DNA of 64,000 nt, taken from the NCBI GenBank assembly GCA_020637445.1, contig JACJVZ010000002.1, forward strand, positions 620,001 to 684,000. Direction: 5' to 3'. This DNA is from Calditrichota bacterium. Lineage in GTDB: Bacteria; Electryoneota; RPQS01. Below the pieces are notes generated by a model. It was not told the origin of the DNA, searched no databases, and saw nothing but the letters and a program-made list of their open reading frames with translations. Numbering within the stretch: the stretch's first letter is position 1; each line of letters starts with the position of its first letter. The position numbers and the translations under genes are program-made. Positions 33,183-41,188 of the stretch are shown one piece after another.

Positions 33183-34276
33183 CCGAACGCCATTATCTAA
33201 TCGGCATTCGGGTGCTCGCGGTGCTTCTGACAACCGTGCTGCTGCTCAATCTTCCGGGAGTTCCGCTGCGGGAACTGGCCGAGAAGTATGACTGGCTCAT
33301 GTATATTGACCTTGAAGAAATTCTGGTCATGCGCGAAAAGCCGAAGCCTAAGCCGATTCCCATTCCCATTTCACAAGCGAAAGTCGCTCCGCGTGCGACG
33401 CCGTCGCCCGTGATTGCACCGACGGAAGTGAAATCAAAACCGTCGCAAATTGTGGTCAATGAGCCGTCGCTCGACAAACCGGAATTTGGGATGGTACACG
33501 AACTTTTCGATCCACCGCCGGAAGATCGTCCGCAAACGAAGCTCTCGCCGACGGCGTCTCCGCTGCCGAATATTATCACGACGCGCGCCGAGGCCGGGGA
33601 GTCGCGTCCTCAGGCAGCTATTCCCGCTCCGACGGAGCAGGCGGGACGTGTCTATAAAGGAGCGGGTGCGCCCAATCTTCAACCGGCTCTGACTCCCAGC
33701 TACACGGGACCCGATTTGAATTTGCCGAGCGCGGAACAGCCCGCGGTCGGCTTGTCGCGCGGTGACGAACTTGCCACCTCAAAAACTCCGGGCATTGCGC
33801 GCGGTGAGCAGGATTTTCAATCGTCGGTCGGTCGTCAAGCGGGTCCCGGCACGAGCGAATCGATTACGTTCGGCAATGACCTTGTGGGCGAGAGCGAGCT
33901 TTCCGGTTTGCTCGATTGGCTGCGCGCGAATCCGGGATCGTTTTCGCCGGTGTTGATGGCCTATATGGAGAGTGAAGCGGGCGACTTGAAGGGCATCACG
34001 ACATACGGTGGTTGGGATATTTTCATTCAGTATTCCGAAGTCGAAGGACAGTTGAAAGTATTTTTGTCGCGCGGTGATCAAGGAATTTTGCTGGCTGACT
34101 CCGACTTCAAGCGCCGTTCGCAGCTCTTCGGCTTAGGCAGCGTCACCCGTGTGGGACGCGAAGTGAATTCCATAACAGCAGTCCGCGACCGCCCCACCGA
34201 GCAAACCACGAGTAACTTCTATTCGGTCTTTCAAGGCTGGATGAGCAGCAAGGGGATTCAGCTCGCGGGACGGTAG
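33179..34276 (+). CDS. TonB-like periplasmic protein with unusual C-terminus
   Basis: The 365-residue product starts at a GTG overlapping the ExbD stop. It has an N-terminal membrane anchor (about residues 8-28) and a long Pro-rich linker (KPKPKPIPIPI near 53-63, extending to about 220), like TonB. The last 110 residues (LSGLLDWLRANPGSFSP, YGGWDIFIQYSE, FLSRGDQGILLAD) do not look like the standard TonB C-terminal fold. Position after exbB-exbD implies it is the transmitted partner of this motor. The target is probably the TPR or outer-membrane protein encoded downstream. Confidence 0.7.
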   Translation: MTERHYLIGIRVLAVLLTTVLLLNLPGVPLRELAEKYDWLMYIDLEEILVMREKPKPKPIPIPISQAKVAPRATPSPVIAPTEVKSKPSQIVVNEPSLDKPEFGMVHELFDPPPEDRPQTKLSPTASPLPNIITTRAEAGESRPQAAIPAPTEQAGRVYKGAGAPNLQPALTPSYTGPDLNLPSAEQPAVGLSRGDELATSKTPGIARGEQDFQSSVGRQAGPGTSESITFGNDLVGESELSGLLDWLRANPGSFSPVLMAYMESEAGDLKGITTYGGWDIFIQYSEVEGQLKVFLSRGDQGILLADSDFKRRSQLFGLGSVTRVGREVNSITAVRDRPTEQTTSNFYSVFQGWMSSKGIQLAGR

Positions 34277-34282
34277 TTCCGG

Positions 34283-34762
34283 TCTCCCCCCATTTTTGTC
34301 TGCAAAAATGGGGGGATTAAGGGGGGCTTCTGGAGAAAGTTTAATGCGCCGCAAATGGGCTGACATACAAAAGGTCACTTGGGACCGCGCAAGCGTTTTA
34401 CGGCACAGTCTTACGCCGTTTGAAAAAATTCTCTGGAAGAGACTGCGCGGAGGGCAACTTGGTTTCAAGGTGCGACGTCAACATCCAATTGGTCCATATG
34501 TCGTAGTCTTCTTTGTACAAGACGCTCAACTTGTAATCGAAGTGGACGGCGACACGCATGCTGACGAAAAACAAATCGAGCATGACCAACGAAGAACAGA
34601 ATATCTTAGGCAAAAAGGAATTCGCGTGATTCGATTTGGGAACAGACATATTGCAAACGACATAAACTCTGTGATTGACAACATTTTGATGGAAACAGGA
34701 GTGGCTTTGCCGGAAGCCCCCCTTAGTCCCCCCAAAACTGCTACGCAGATTTTGGGGGGAGA
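34283..34762 (+). mobile_element. DUF559 mini-element 2
   Basis: The left end (34283-34326) has outer TCTCCCCCC, a perfect 13-bp hairpin (CCCCCCATTTTTG/CAAAAATGGGGGG), then ATTAAGGGGGG. The right end (34717-34762) is the inverted plan, CCCCCCTTAGTCCCCCC, AT-rich stem, GGGGGGAGA. It sits 6 bases after one operon gene and 14 before the next. Removing it would leave a normal gap of about 20 bases in an otherwise overlapping operon. Confidence 0.75.
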
Positions 34763-34784
34763 TCAGAAGGATGACTATGAATAG
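34344..34784 (+). CDS. DUF559 (Vsr-like) endonuclease homologue, element copy 2
   Basis: The 146-residue product starts at an ATG with GGAGA eight bases upstream. It aligns throughout with the copy at 25528 (LTPFEKILWKRLRGGQLG, RRQHPIGPY, LVIEVDGDTHAD). The position of the presumed catalytic Asp (YIVDF in copy 1) is Val55 here (YVVVF). A single GAC-to-GTC change would explain it, so nuclease activity is doubtful. The C-terminal tail (APLSPPKTATQILGG) is encoded by the right repeat, and the stop overlaps the next gene's start by eight bases. Confidence 0.78.
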   Translation: MRRKWADIQKVTWDRASVLRHSLTPFEKILWKRLRGGQLGFKVRRQHPIGPYVVVFFVQDAQLVIEVDGDTHADEKQIEHDQRRTEYLRQKGIRVIRFGNRHIANDINSVIDNILMETGVALPEAPLSPPKTATQILGGDQKDDYE

Positions 34785-36099
34785 AACGATGACATACCTG
34801 CTCGCTATCCTTATGGCGGGCTCGCTGGCGTTGGCGCAGGATCAGCAGTCGCAGCAGGAAGCGGACTCGCTGGCGAAACTGCTATTCGGGAGTGAACGCA
34901 CCGAGGATCAGGCGACCTCTTTGTTCGAGCACGGCAAGGAAGATTTCAACGCGGGCGAAGAATTTCTGAAAGAAGCCAACGCGATGCGCTCGTCGGGAAC
35001 GGATACGACGATGAAGTCGCGCGGCGGAGTGTTCGGATTGATCGGTCAGGCGATGGGGGATACGACGAAGTCTTCCAAAGAACTCGACACGCGCAAACGC
35101 GCGATGTCGTCTTTCAAGTCCGCCGCGAAAAATTTCGAGCGTGCGCTGGCCAAACAGCCGGAGATGAAAGAGATTGAATTGTGGTTGGTGGCAACTTATG
35201 ACAGAATGGAAGATTGGGACAAGTCGCTGCCGCTCTACCGTGAAATTCTAAACGAACGTCAAGGCGAAGACAATCTGTGGTTCGCCTACGGCTACGCGGC
35301 GTTTCAAGCCAAGCAATATGACAAGGCGATCACCGGATTCGATCAGGCGATGCGCATCAAAGAGCTTGTGACGGGTACGCAGGATTCGATTCCGAATACG
35401 TACAGGCTATATCTTGCCGAAGCGTATCTGAAAACCTATCAAGACGGCAACGCGCTGAAGATGTACACGCTCGCGCAAGAAAACGCGACGCCCGAAGATT
35501 CCGCGGAAATCCAGAAGACGATTGACTGGATGAAGTGGGATGAAGGCGGAATTGCGGCGGCGGAGTACCGCGACGCGGCCTATGCCGCGGAAGCGAAGGA
35601 GGATTGGAACGCCGCGCGTGAAGCCTACGTGGGTGGAATTTCAGCAGCGCGGACGATCAAGGCGCGCGACTATCTGACGTGGCGGCTGTCGCTTGTGACG
35701 TACAACCACGGCAATAAAACCGAAGGTATTCAAAGGCTCGGCGAAGTCGTGAACCGTTTGGGCGCGGAATGCCCGAAAGACTATCAGGACAGTTACGGGC
35801 GCATGCTCTACGCTTACGGACAAGATTTGGTGGCCAACGGTGACCGCCGCGGAGCGCTGGAGTATTTCTTGAATAGCACGAAGGTGCCGTGGGAAGGACA
35901 GGGCGGAGGATTTGTTTCGATTGCACAGATCGCGTCCAATGACTTGGCACAATCCATCGAGAACGCCGAACGCGCGCTGGCCTATCCGCTTACGCCGGAC
36001 CAACGCAAAAAAGCCTATGAGATTTTGGTGACGTCTTACCGTTCAAAAGGACAGTGGGACGAAATGAAAAAATATCAAGCCCTGTTAGGGGGAGAATAG
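34777..36099 (+). CDS. Secreted TPR protein of the ExbBD operon
   Basis: The 440-residue product starts at the ATG with AAGGA five bases upstream, just beyond the DUF559 element. A signal peptide (residues 1-20, ending in LAQ) and a helical low-complexity region (to about 95) are followed by TPR units (AAKNFERALAKQPEMKEIELWL, NLWFAYGYAAFQAKQYDKAI, LAEAYLKTYQDG). It is probably a periplasmic scaffold linking the motor to the outer membrane protein encoded next, whose GTG start overlaps its stop by one base. Confidence 0.78.
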   Translation: MNRTMTYLLAILMAGSLALAQDQQSQQEADSLAKLLFGSERTEDQATSLFEHGKEDFNAGEEFLKEANAMRSSGTDTTMKSRGGVFGLIGQAMGDTTKSSKELDTRKRAMSSFKSAAKNFERALAKQPEMKEIELWLVATYDRMEDWDKSLPLYREILNERQGEDNLWFAYGYAAFQAKQYDKAITGFDQAMRIKELVTGTQDSIPNTYRLYLAEAYLKTYQDGNALKMYTLAQENATPEDSAEIQKTIDWMKWDEGGIAAAEYRDAAYAAEAKEDWNAAREAYVGGISAARTIKARDYLTWRLSLVTYNHGNKTEGIQRLGEVVNRLGAECPKDYQDSYGRMLYAYGQDLVANGDRRGALEYFLNSTKVPWEGQGGGFVSIAQIASNDLAQSIENAERALAYPLTPDQRKKAYEILVTSYRSKGQWDEMKKYQALLGGE

Positions 36100-37793
36100 T
36101 GAAGCAACTGAGATGGCTGTTAGCCGCGTACGCGGCGTTGATGATGACGATGAATGTGTTTGCCGAGGTGGACTTCAAACTCGTAACCCAGCAAAACGTG
36201 ACGGATCCACGGCAGATTCAAGTGATCCGCGACGAGTTGTTCTTGGGAAGTGAGACCATTGAACGTGTGATGATTACGGACCTTTTGAATGACGGGTTCG
36301 ATCAAAATGACGCTCTCGTGCTCTATCCGACGGGCAGAGTGCTTAGGCTTGAGCCGATCAGCGAGCGTCTCGATTCGCTCCTGCGTTCGTTCAAACTTCC
36401 GCCGAACACGGAGGTTTATGAAGGACGGCAGTACCACAGCGTGTTCGATTCCGTGGCGATTATCAGCCGCGGCGGAAAAGCGCTCAGCTACGGACTGCTC
36501 GCGGGACTGCAAGAGAGATTGACACGCGGCTACCGCGGCGATATGGTGGAAGGATATTTCAAGTTTACGAACAACGGCGCGCAAATCCGACTGTGGAATT
36601 TTGATTCGACGCGCGTGAGTTTTCCGCGACCTGAACCGTCGAAATATGATACGGTGATTATTTATCAGCGCGACACGGTGTTCGTGCCGGAAATCGTAAC
36701 GGTGGAAAAAGACCCCGTCGTGATTCACGACACGGTGTTTGTGCCGAGCGAACTTTTGGAAACTCCGCGCGGACTATACTACCGCGACGCGCTCGGAATG
36801 CTCGGCGGCGGATACTCCATGTCGCATCGCGAGTCGTCGCGCGGACGTCTGTCGTTTGCCGCGGGTAATGAATGGGAATTCGGAGTTTGGGACAGATGGA
36901 TCGCCGGACGGCAGGAAATCAATTCGCGAGTGGGTTTGAGATTCACCGCCGACATCGCACCGTGGAAAACCGATTCGCTTTCGGCGAGGTTCCTCGCGAC
37001 GTCGGCTGAAGTGATGTACATTCCCGCATGGGACCGCTCGCTTTTTGCTTTCGGCGGTTTGCGCGCGTACTATCAAGACAATTTGTTTTGGGATCGCGTA
37101 CGAGCGGGGTGGAAGGATGACAAGTTCGATGAATCGTCCACGCAGGACTTGGGACACTACGAACTCGCGGTGAAAGCGGGTCTCGACAAACTTGCGCCTT
37201 ACGGTCCGGGGAAACGCATCGGCGTGTGGGGACGCGCGGCGGCGATTTGGCCGGGACCGGATAAAAGCGGTTATCAGTTCACGCAAGACGTGTTGTCGCA
37301 ATCAGGACAGCCCGTGACCGATCAGTGGAATTGGACGATGAACAGCGCGTACGAACTCGACGGCAACGCGAACGTGAAATTTTCCGATCAGACTCAGTTG
37401 ACCGTTGGCGCGGGGCTGCACTTGGAGCCGGACCTGTCATATGAATACAAAGCAAATCCGGGTGTCACGGCCATTGCAGACAACACGATGAACATGACCG
37501 TATTTCAACAATCTATTGCGCTGCGCTGGACAATTTTGAGCGGACCGACCTACCGCTTCCGTGTTGAAGGCGGCGCACGCAACCACATCGTCAACGCGAC
37601 CTTTGACGACAATACGCTCAAGTCTTTGGTCAAAGATCAGTTCTTCCCGTACTTCGAAGCGCCGATGTTTGACGGCAATATTCAACTCGACGTCGACATC
37701 GTGCAAGTGAATCTCGGCGTCAAGGCGTACATGCCGGACGGTGAAGACGCGCAGATTCGTCCGTGGGGCGGAGTGTACTTCCTCTTCAAATAG
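36099..37793 (+). CDS. Putative outer-membrane beta-barrel protein of the ExbBD operon
   Basis: About 564 residues from a GTG (GGGGGAG upstream). Signal peptide about 1-22 (ending in VFA). The N-terminal 200 residues form a periplasmic domain with repeated DTVxVxE/VIHDTVFVPS strands. From about residue 235 alternating strands rich in Gly and aromatic residues (LGGGYSMSHR, FAAGNEWEFGVWD, SRVGLRFTADIAPW) run to a terminal YFLF-K strand, typical of a beta-barrel. Family not recognised. As last gene of the motor operon it may be the gated outer-membrane component. Confidence 0.65.
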   Translation: MKQLRWLLAAYAALMMTMNVFAEVDFKLVTQQNVTDPRQIQVIRDELFLGSETIERVMITDLLNDGFDQNDALVLYPTGRVLRLEPISERLDSLLRSFKLPPNTEVYEGRQYHSVFDSVAIISRGGKALSYGLLAGLQERLTRGYRGDMVEGYFKFTNNGAQIRLWNFDSTRVSFPRPEPSKYDTVIIYQRDTVFVPEIVTVEKDPVVIHDTVFVPSELLETPRGLYYRDALGMLGGGYSMSHRESSRGRLSFAAGNEWEFGVWDRWIAGRQEINSRVGLRFTADIAPWKTDSLSARFLATSAEVMYIPAWDRSLFAFGGLRAYYQDNLFWDRVRAGWKDDKFDESSTQDLGHYELAVKAGLDKLAPYGPGKRIGVWGRAAAIWPGPDKSGYQFTQDVLSQSGQPVTDQWNWTMNSAYELDGNANVKFSDQTQLTVGAGLHLEPDLSYEYKANPGVTAIADNTMNMTVFQQSIALRWTILSGPTYRFRVEGGARNHIVNATFDDNTLKSLVKDQFFPYFEAPMFDGNIQLDVDIVQVNLGVKAYMPDGEDAQIRPWGGVYFLFK

Positions 37794-37818
37794 CAAATAG
37801 AAAATAGCAAATAGAAAA
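37791..37818. repeat. Heptanucleotide tandem repeat (TAGxAAA type)
   Basis: TAGCAAA, TAGAAAA, TAGCAAA, TAGAAAA, starting exactly at the stop codon of the preceding gene. Confidence 0.6.
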
Positions 37819-37877
37819 GAGGCGGCCTTGCGGTCGCCTCTTTCGTTTGCGCATTGCGGGCGGAACGCCTTCCGCCC
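37816..37877. terminator. Bidirectional terminator plus a REP-like palindrome
   Basis: 37816-37843 forms AAAGAGGCG/CGCCTCTTT with extra pairing inside the loop. It separates the plus-strand motor operon from the minus-strand pentose phosphate operon. 37858-37877 is a second hairpin, GGGCGGAA CGCC TTCCGCCC, lacking a T run. Confidence 0.7.
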
Positions 37878-37884
37878 CTACACT

Positions 37885-38607
37885 CTAAGTACTTAGTTCG
37901 CTCGCGGCGGCTTCGTCGATGATCCAAATCAGGCTTCCGTCGCGGGGTTCAATTCTGGTTGCCGGAAGTTTGTAATTGTTGTCGATCAAGACTTCGCGCA
38001 GACGGGCGGCTTTGTCTTCTCCGGTGACCAAAAAAATCACGGCACGAGCGCTGTTCAATACTCTGAGCGTTAAAGTCAAGCGTTTGGGAATTGAGTTGCC
38101 TTGCACTTCCACGGCTTCAACCAACGCGCCCGATTCGAGCACGGGTGTTCCGGGAAACAGCGAGGCCGTGTGTCCGTCCGTGCCCATTCCCAAGAGCACC
38201 GCGTCAAAAACCACGGGTTCCGGCAAGAATCTGCTCTTGAGTGTGCGCGCGTATTCATCGGCGGCTTCTTGGAGGTTCGCGTGTTCGCCGTTCATGCGGA
38301 ACGCGTCGCCGATATTCACTTTGCTCAAGAACAAATCGTGCGCGAGTTTGTAGTTTGAGTCTTTGTGTGTCGGCGGCACCGCGCGTTCATCGACCCAAAA
38401 AACTTCCCAGTTAGGATAGTCCATCTCTTCGGACCAATCGTTCTCCGCAAGTAATTTGAAGAGCGCGGCGGGAGTTGAGCCGCCGGAAAGCGCGATGCGA
38501 AACGTTCCGCGCTCGGCAATCGCTTCGAACTGCAATTCCTGCAAAAGCGCCGCCGCGGCTTCGGCGACGTCTTCGGGATATTCGCAATAAATAACTTCTG
38601 GGCTCAT
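37885..38607 (-). CDS. pgl: 6-phosphogluconolactonase
   Basis: The 240-residue enzyme hydrolyses 6-phosphogluconolactone in the oxidative pentose phosphate pathway. Motifs are FRIALSGGSTPAALFKLL, VFWVDERAVPPTHKDSNY and LLGMGTDGHTASLFPGTP, all diagnostic of the DevB/Pgl family. The ATG overlaps the opcA stop (ATGA). Last gene of gnd-zwf-opcA-pgl. Confidence 0.93.
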   Translation of the reverse strand: MSPEVIYCEYPEDVAEAAAALLQELQFEAIAERGTFRIALSGGSTPAALFKLLAENDWSEEMDYPNWEVFWVDERAVPPTHKDSNYKLAHDLFLSKVNIGDAFRMNGEHANLQEAADEYARTLKSRFLPEPVVFDAVLLGMGTDGHTASLFPGTPVLESGALVEAVEVQGNSIPKRLTLTLRVLNSARAVIFLVTGEDKAARLREVLIDNNYKLPATRIEPRDGSLIWIIDEAAASELST

Positions 38608-39659
38608 GAGAAAAGCAGTTCTGGCAGCCAATCGTGAGCCATGCGGACACTCTTGTCCATACGCGGATCGCGTCCCCACGCGTGAAGCTCATGCGCCAAC
38701 AATGTCAGCATGTCCGCTTGACGCGCGTGCGCCGCGTGTTTGTGTCCGGCGCATGTGAGCGTAAACAAGTCGTCTTCGCGGATCACGGCGGCCGCTATGT
38801 CATTTTTGAAGAGAAATTCGATACCCGCGGGAGCGCTTCCGCCTTCGAGATGAAAGACGATTCTTTTGTCATTCTGGCAAATGATCGTAGGCCGGCTGCC
38901 GAGAAGGGAAACACTTTCAATCTCCCAGTCCAAAGTCGAAGCAATCCATGCGGCGGTCAAGAGCGCGCCGCACGTGAGCTTCGTGCCTAAAGAATGTACA
39001 CGCACTTCGCATAGTTCGCCGTGCGGAGGACATTCGTCGAAGAGTTCGGCTACCGCACCACGCCATCCGGAAAGATGCGCCCACAACAAATCCGTGACGA
39101 CGCAATCACGCGGCACGCTTTCGTAAAGTTCAAACCACTCTTTCAGTGTGGAGGCGGGAGCAAGGTGGTCCGTCGTGCAAGTGATGACGCGCTCGGTCGA
39201 CGTGCAGAGAGTTTTCAGAAGTTTGTGAGACAACGGAAGCGAATGGTGCCAGACCACCGCCGTGGCGAGGCTGCCGAGCGAAAGCGAATGAATCAACGAC
39301 GACGCGCGCAGTTCCGACTCGCCGTCGATCTCGAGAATAATCGCTTCCGAACAAATTTGCCGGTTCTCGCCTTCGAGTTTGCGGCAGTGCGCTGTCACCC
39401 ACGCGCGCTGTGCCGTCGGCGCGGACTCGTTCAGCAATACCAAAATCGTACGCGTCGGATGCACGAGCGCAAGCTCCGGTATCAACTCGCGGGCTTCTTC
39501 ATGCGAAGCGTGATTGCACACGATGACAAGATTGAAAGCGGTCGCGCGCGTGATCGGTTGATCGGTGGACTCGGCTTCTTGCCATAAGAGTTCGAGTTCT
39601 TCTTCGATCTTCGCCACGTCGACGACGTGCTGAGGTGCGAGCGGAGTGATCTCGCTCAT
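38604..39659 (-). CDS. opcA: Glucose-6-phosphate dehydrogenase assembly protein OpcA
   Basis: The 351-residue protein fits OpcA, known from cyanobacteria and actinobacteria as a partner that activates G6PD. Visible are TRATAFNLVIVCNH, the central LPLSHKLLKTLCTSTERVI region and WAHLSGWRGAVAELFD. Its start (GGAG six bases upstream) overlaps the zwf stop as ATGA, and it lies directly between zwf and pgl, the expected context. Confidence 0.85.
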   Translation of the reverse strand: MSEITPLAPQHVVDVAKIEEELELLWQEAESTDQPITRATAFNLVIVCNHASHEEARELIPELALVHPTRTILVLLNESAPTAQRAWVTAHCRKLEGENRQICSEAIILEIDGESELRASSLIHSLSLGSLATAVVWHHSLPLSHKLLKTLCTSTERVITCTTDHLAPASTLKEWFELYESVPRDCVVTDLLWAHLSGWRGAVAELFDECPPHGELCEVRVHSLGTKLTCGALLTAAWIASTLDWEIESVSLLGSRPTIICQNDKRIVFHLEGGSAPAGIEFLFKNDIAAAVIREDDLFTLTCAGHKHAAHARQADMLTLLAHELHAWGRDPRMDKSVRMAHDWLPELLFS

Positions 39660-41188
39660 AGCTTTCTCCATCTGTGATCTTCGGCGGCGAGCAAAACGTC
39701 AGCTTCGCTCGGCCCCCAGCTGCCGGCCACGTATTGCGGCAGCGGATCGCTCGTGTCGTTGGCCCATGCGTCAAGCACGGGCTGCACGATGCGCCAGCCT
39801 TCTTCGACGGCGTCGCGTCGCGCAAAGAGCGTTTGATCGCCGATCATCGCGTCGAGCAACAGTCGTTCGTACGCGTCCGACAGCCTGCCGCTGAACGACG
39901 AGCCGTAACGAAAGTCCATGTCCACGGGACGCACGTGCAGCGCGTAGCCGGGAAGTTTCGCCTCAAATTTCAGGCTGATGCCTTCATTGGGTTGAATGCG
40001 AATCGCCAACACGTTTTGTTCGAGCCGGTCAACCGGAGACTGATCGAAAACCATGTGCGGCACTTTCTTGAATACGATCGCGACTTCCGTGGCGCGTTTG
40101 GCCAGACGTTTTCCGGTGCGCAAATAAAACGGCACGCCGCTCCAGCGCCAGTTGTCGATATTGAGTTTCAGCGCGGCATAGGTTTCCGTGCGTGAATTCG
40201 GATTGACTCCGTGTTCGTCGAGATAGCCCGCGACCGGCGCTCCGGCGACGGCTCCGGCGGAATATTGAGCGCGTACTGCGATATTGGGCACGTCCTTTTC
40301 GCGAATCGGCCGCACGGATTCGAGCACTTTGCGCTTCTCGTCGCGGATCGCTTCGGGTGAAAGACTGGCGGGACGCTCCATCGCCACCATCGCCAAAATC
40401 TGCATCAAGTGGTTCTGGATCATGTCGCGGAGTGCGCCGGACTCTTCGTAATACTGCGCGCGTTCTTCGACGCCGAGGGCTTCAGCGGCGGTGATCGCAA
40501 CATGGTCGACGTAACGCAAATTCCATATCGGTTCGAACAGCGTGTTCGCAAGACGCAAAACTAAAATGTTCTGTACGGTTTCTTTGCCGAGATAGTGGTC
40601 GATACGGTAAATCTGATCTTCGCGAAAAACCGCTGCGGCGGCAGAGTTGAGAGCTTCCGCGCTCTCGAAATCACGGCCAAACGGTTTTTCGATAATGATC
40701 CTGCTCCATGCGCCGGGCTCCGGTTCGGCCATTCCGACTGCGCCCAACGCCGCGATGTTCGATTCGTACGCGGTCGGAGGAATCGAGAGATACATCAAGT
40801 GATTGCGCGGTCCGCCGGCGCCTTCCATTTCGCCCAGCCGCCAGCGGAGTTTGTCGTACTTGCCGTCCTTCGCCGAATCTTCGACGACAAAAATTCTCTC
40901 GGCGAATCTGCGAGCAAATTCGTCGTCGGGAATCGACCCGGGTGCGAGCTTCTTGGCGTTCTCTATGACTTCAGTACGAAACTCGTCGAGGTTCATTTCC
41001 TTGCGCGACACCGCGAGGAATTGAGTTTGCTCGGACATGCGGCCTTCGCGCACGAGATGAGCCAAGGACGGAAACAGCTTGCGCTGCGCCAAATCACCCG
41101 TCGCGCCGAGAATGATCAGCACACACGGATCGGCGGGATGTTCCATCAGCATCCCGCTGCGGAAAGGATTTGTTTTCGTATCGCTCAT
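39656..41188 (-). CDS. zwf: Glucose-6-phosphate 1-dehydrogenase
   Basis: The 510-residue enzyme oxidises glucose 6-phosphate and makes NADPH. It has the dinucleotide-binding GATGDLAQRKLFPSL, EKPFGRD, the active-site RIDHYLGKE (about residue 195) and LRTGKRLAKRATEV. Its ATG overlaps the gnd stop by four bases. Confidence 0.96.
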   Translation of the reverse strand: MSDTKTNPFRSGMLMEHPADPCVLIILGATGDLAQRKLFPSLAHLVREGRMSEQTQFLAVSRKEMNLDEFRTEVIENAKKLAPGSIPDDEFARRFAERIFVVEDSAKDGKYDKLRWRLGEMEGAGGPRNHLMYLSIPPTAYESNIAALGAVGMAEPEPGAWSRIIIEKPFGRDFESAEALNSAAAAVFREDQIYRIDHYLGKETVQNILVLRLANTLFEPIWNLRYVDHVAITAAEALGVEERAQYYEESGALRDMIQNHLMQILAMVAMERPASLSPEAIRDEKRKVLESVRPIREKDVPNIAVRAQYSAGAVAGAPVAGYLDEHGVNPNSRTETYAALKLNIDNWRWSGVPFYLRTGKRLAKRATEVAIVFKKVPHMVFDQSPVDRLEQNVLAIRIQPNEGISLKFEAKLPGYALHVRPVDMDFRYGSSFSGRLSDAYERLLLDAMIGDQTLFARRDAVEEGWRIVQPVLDAWANDTSDPLPQYVAGSWGPSEADVLLAAEDHRWRKL

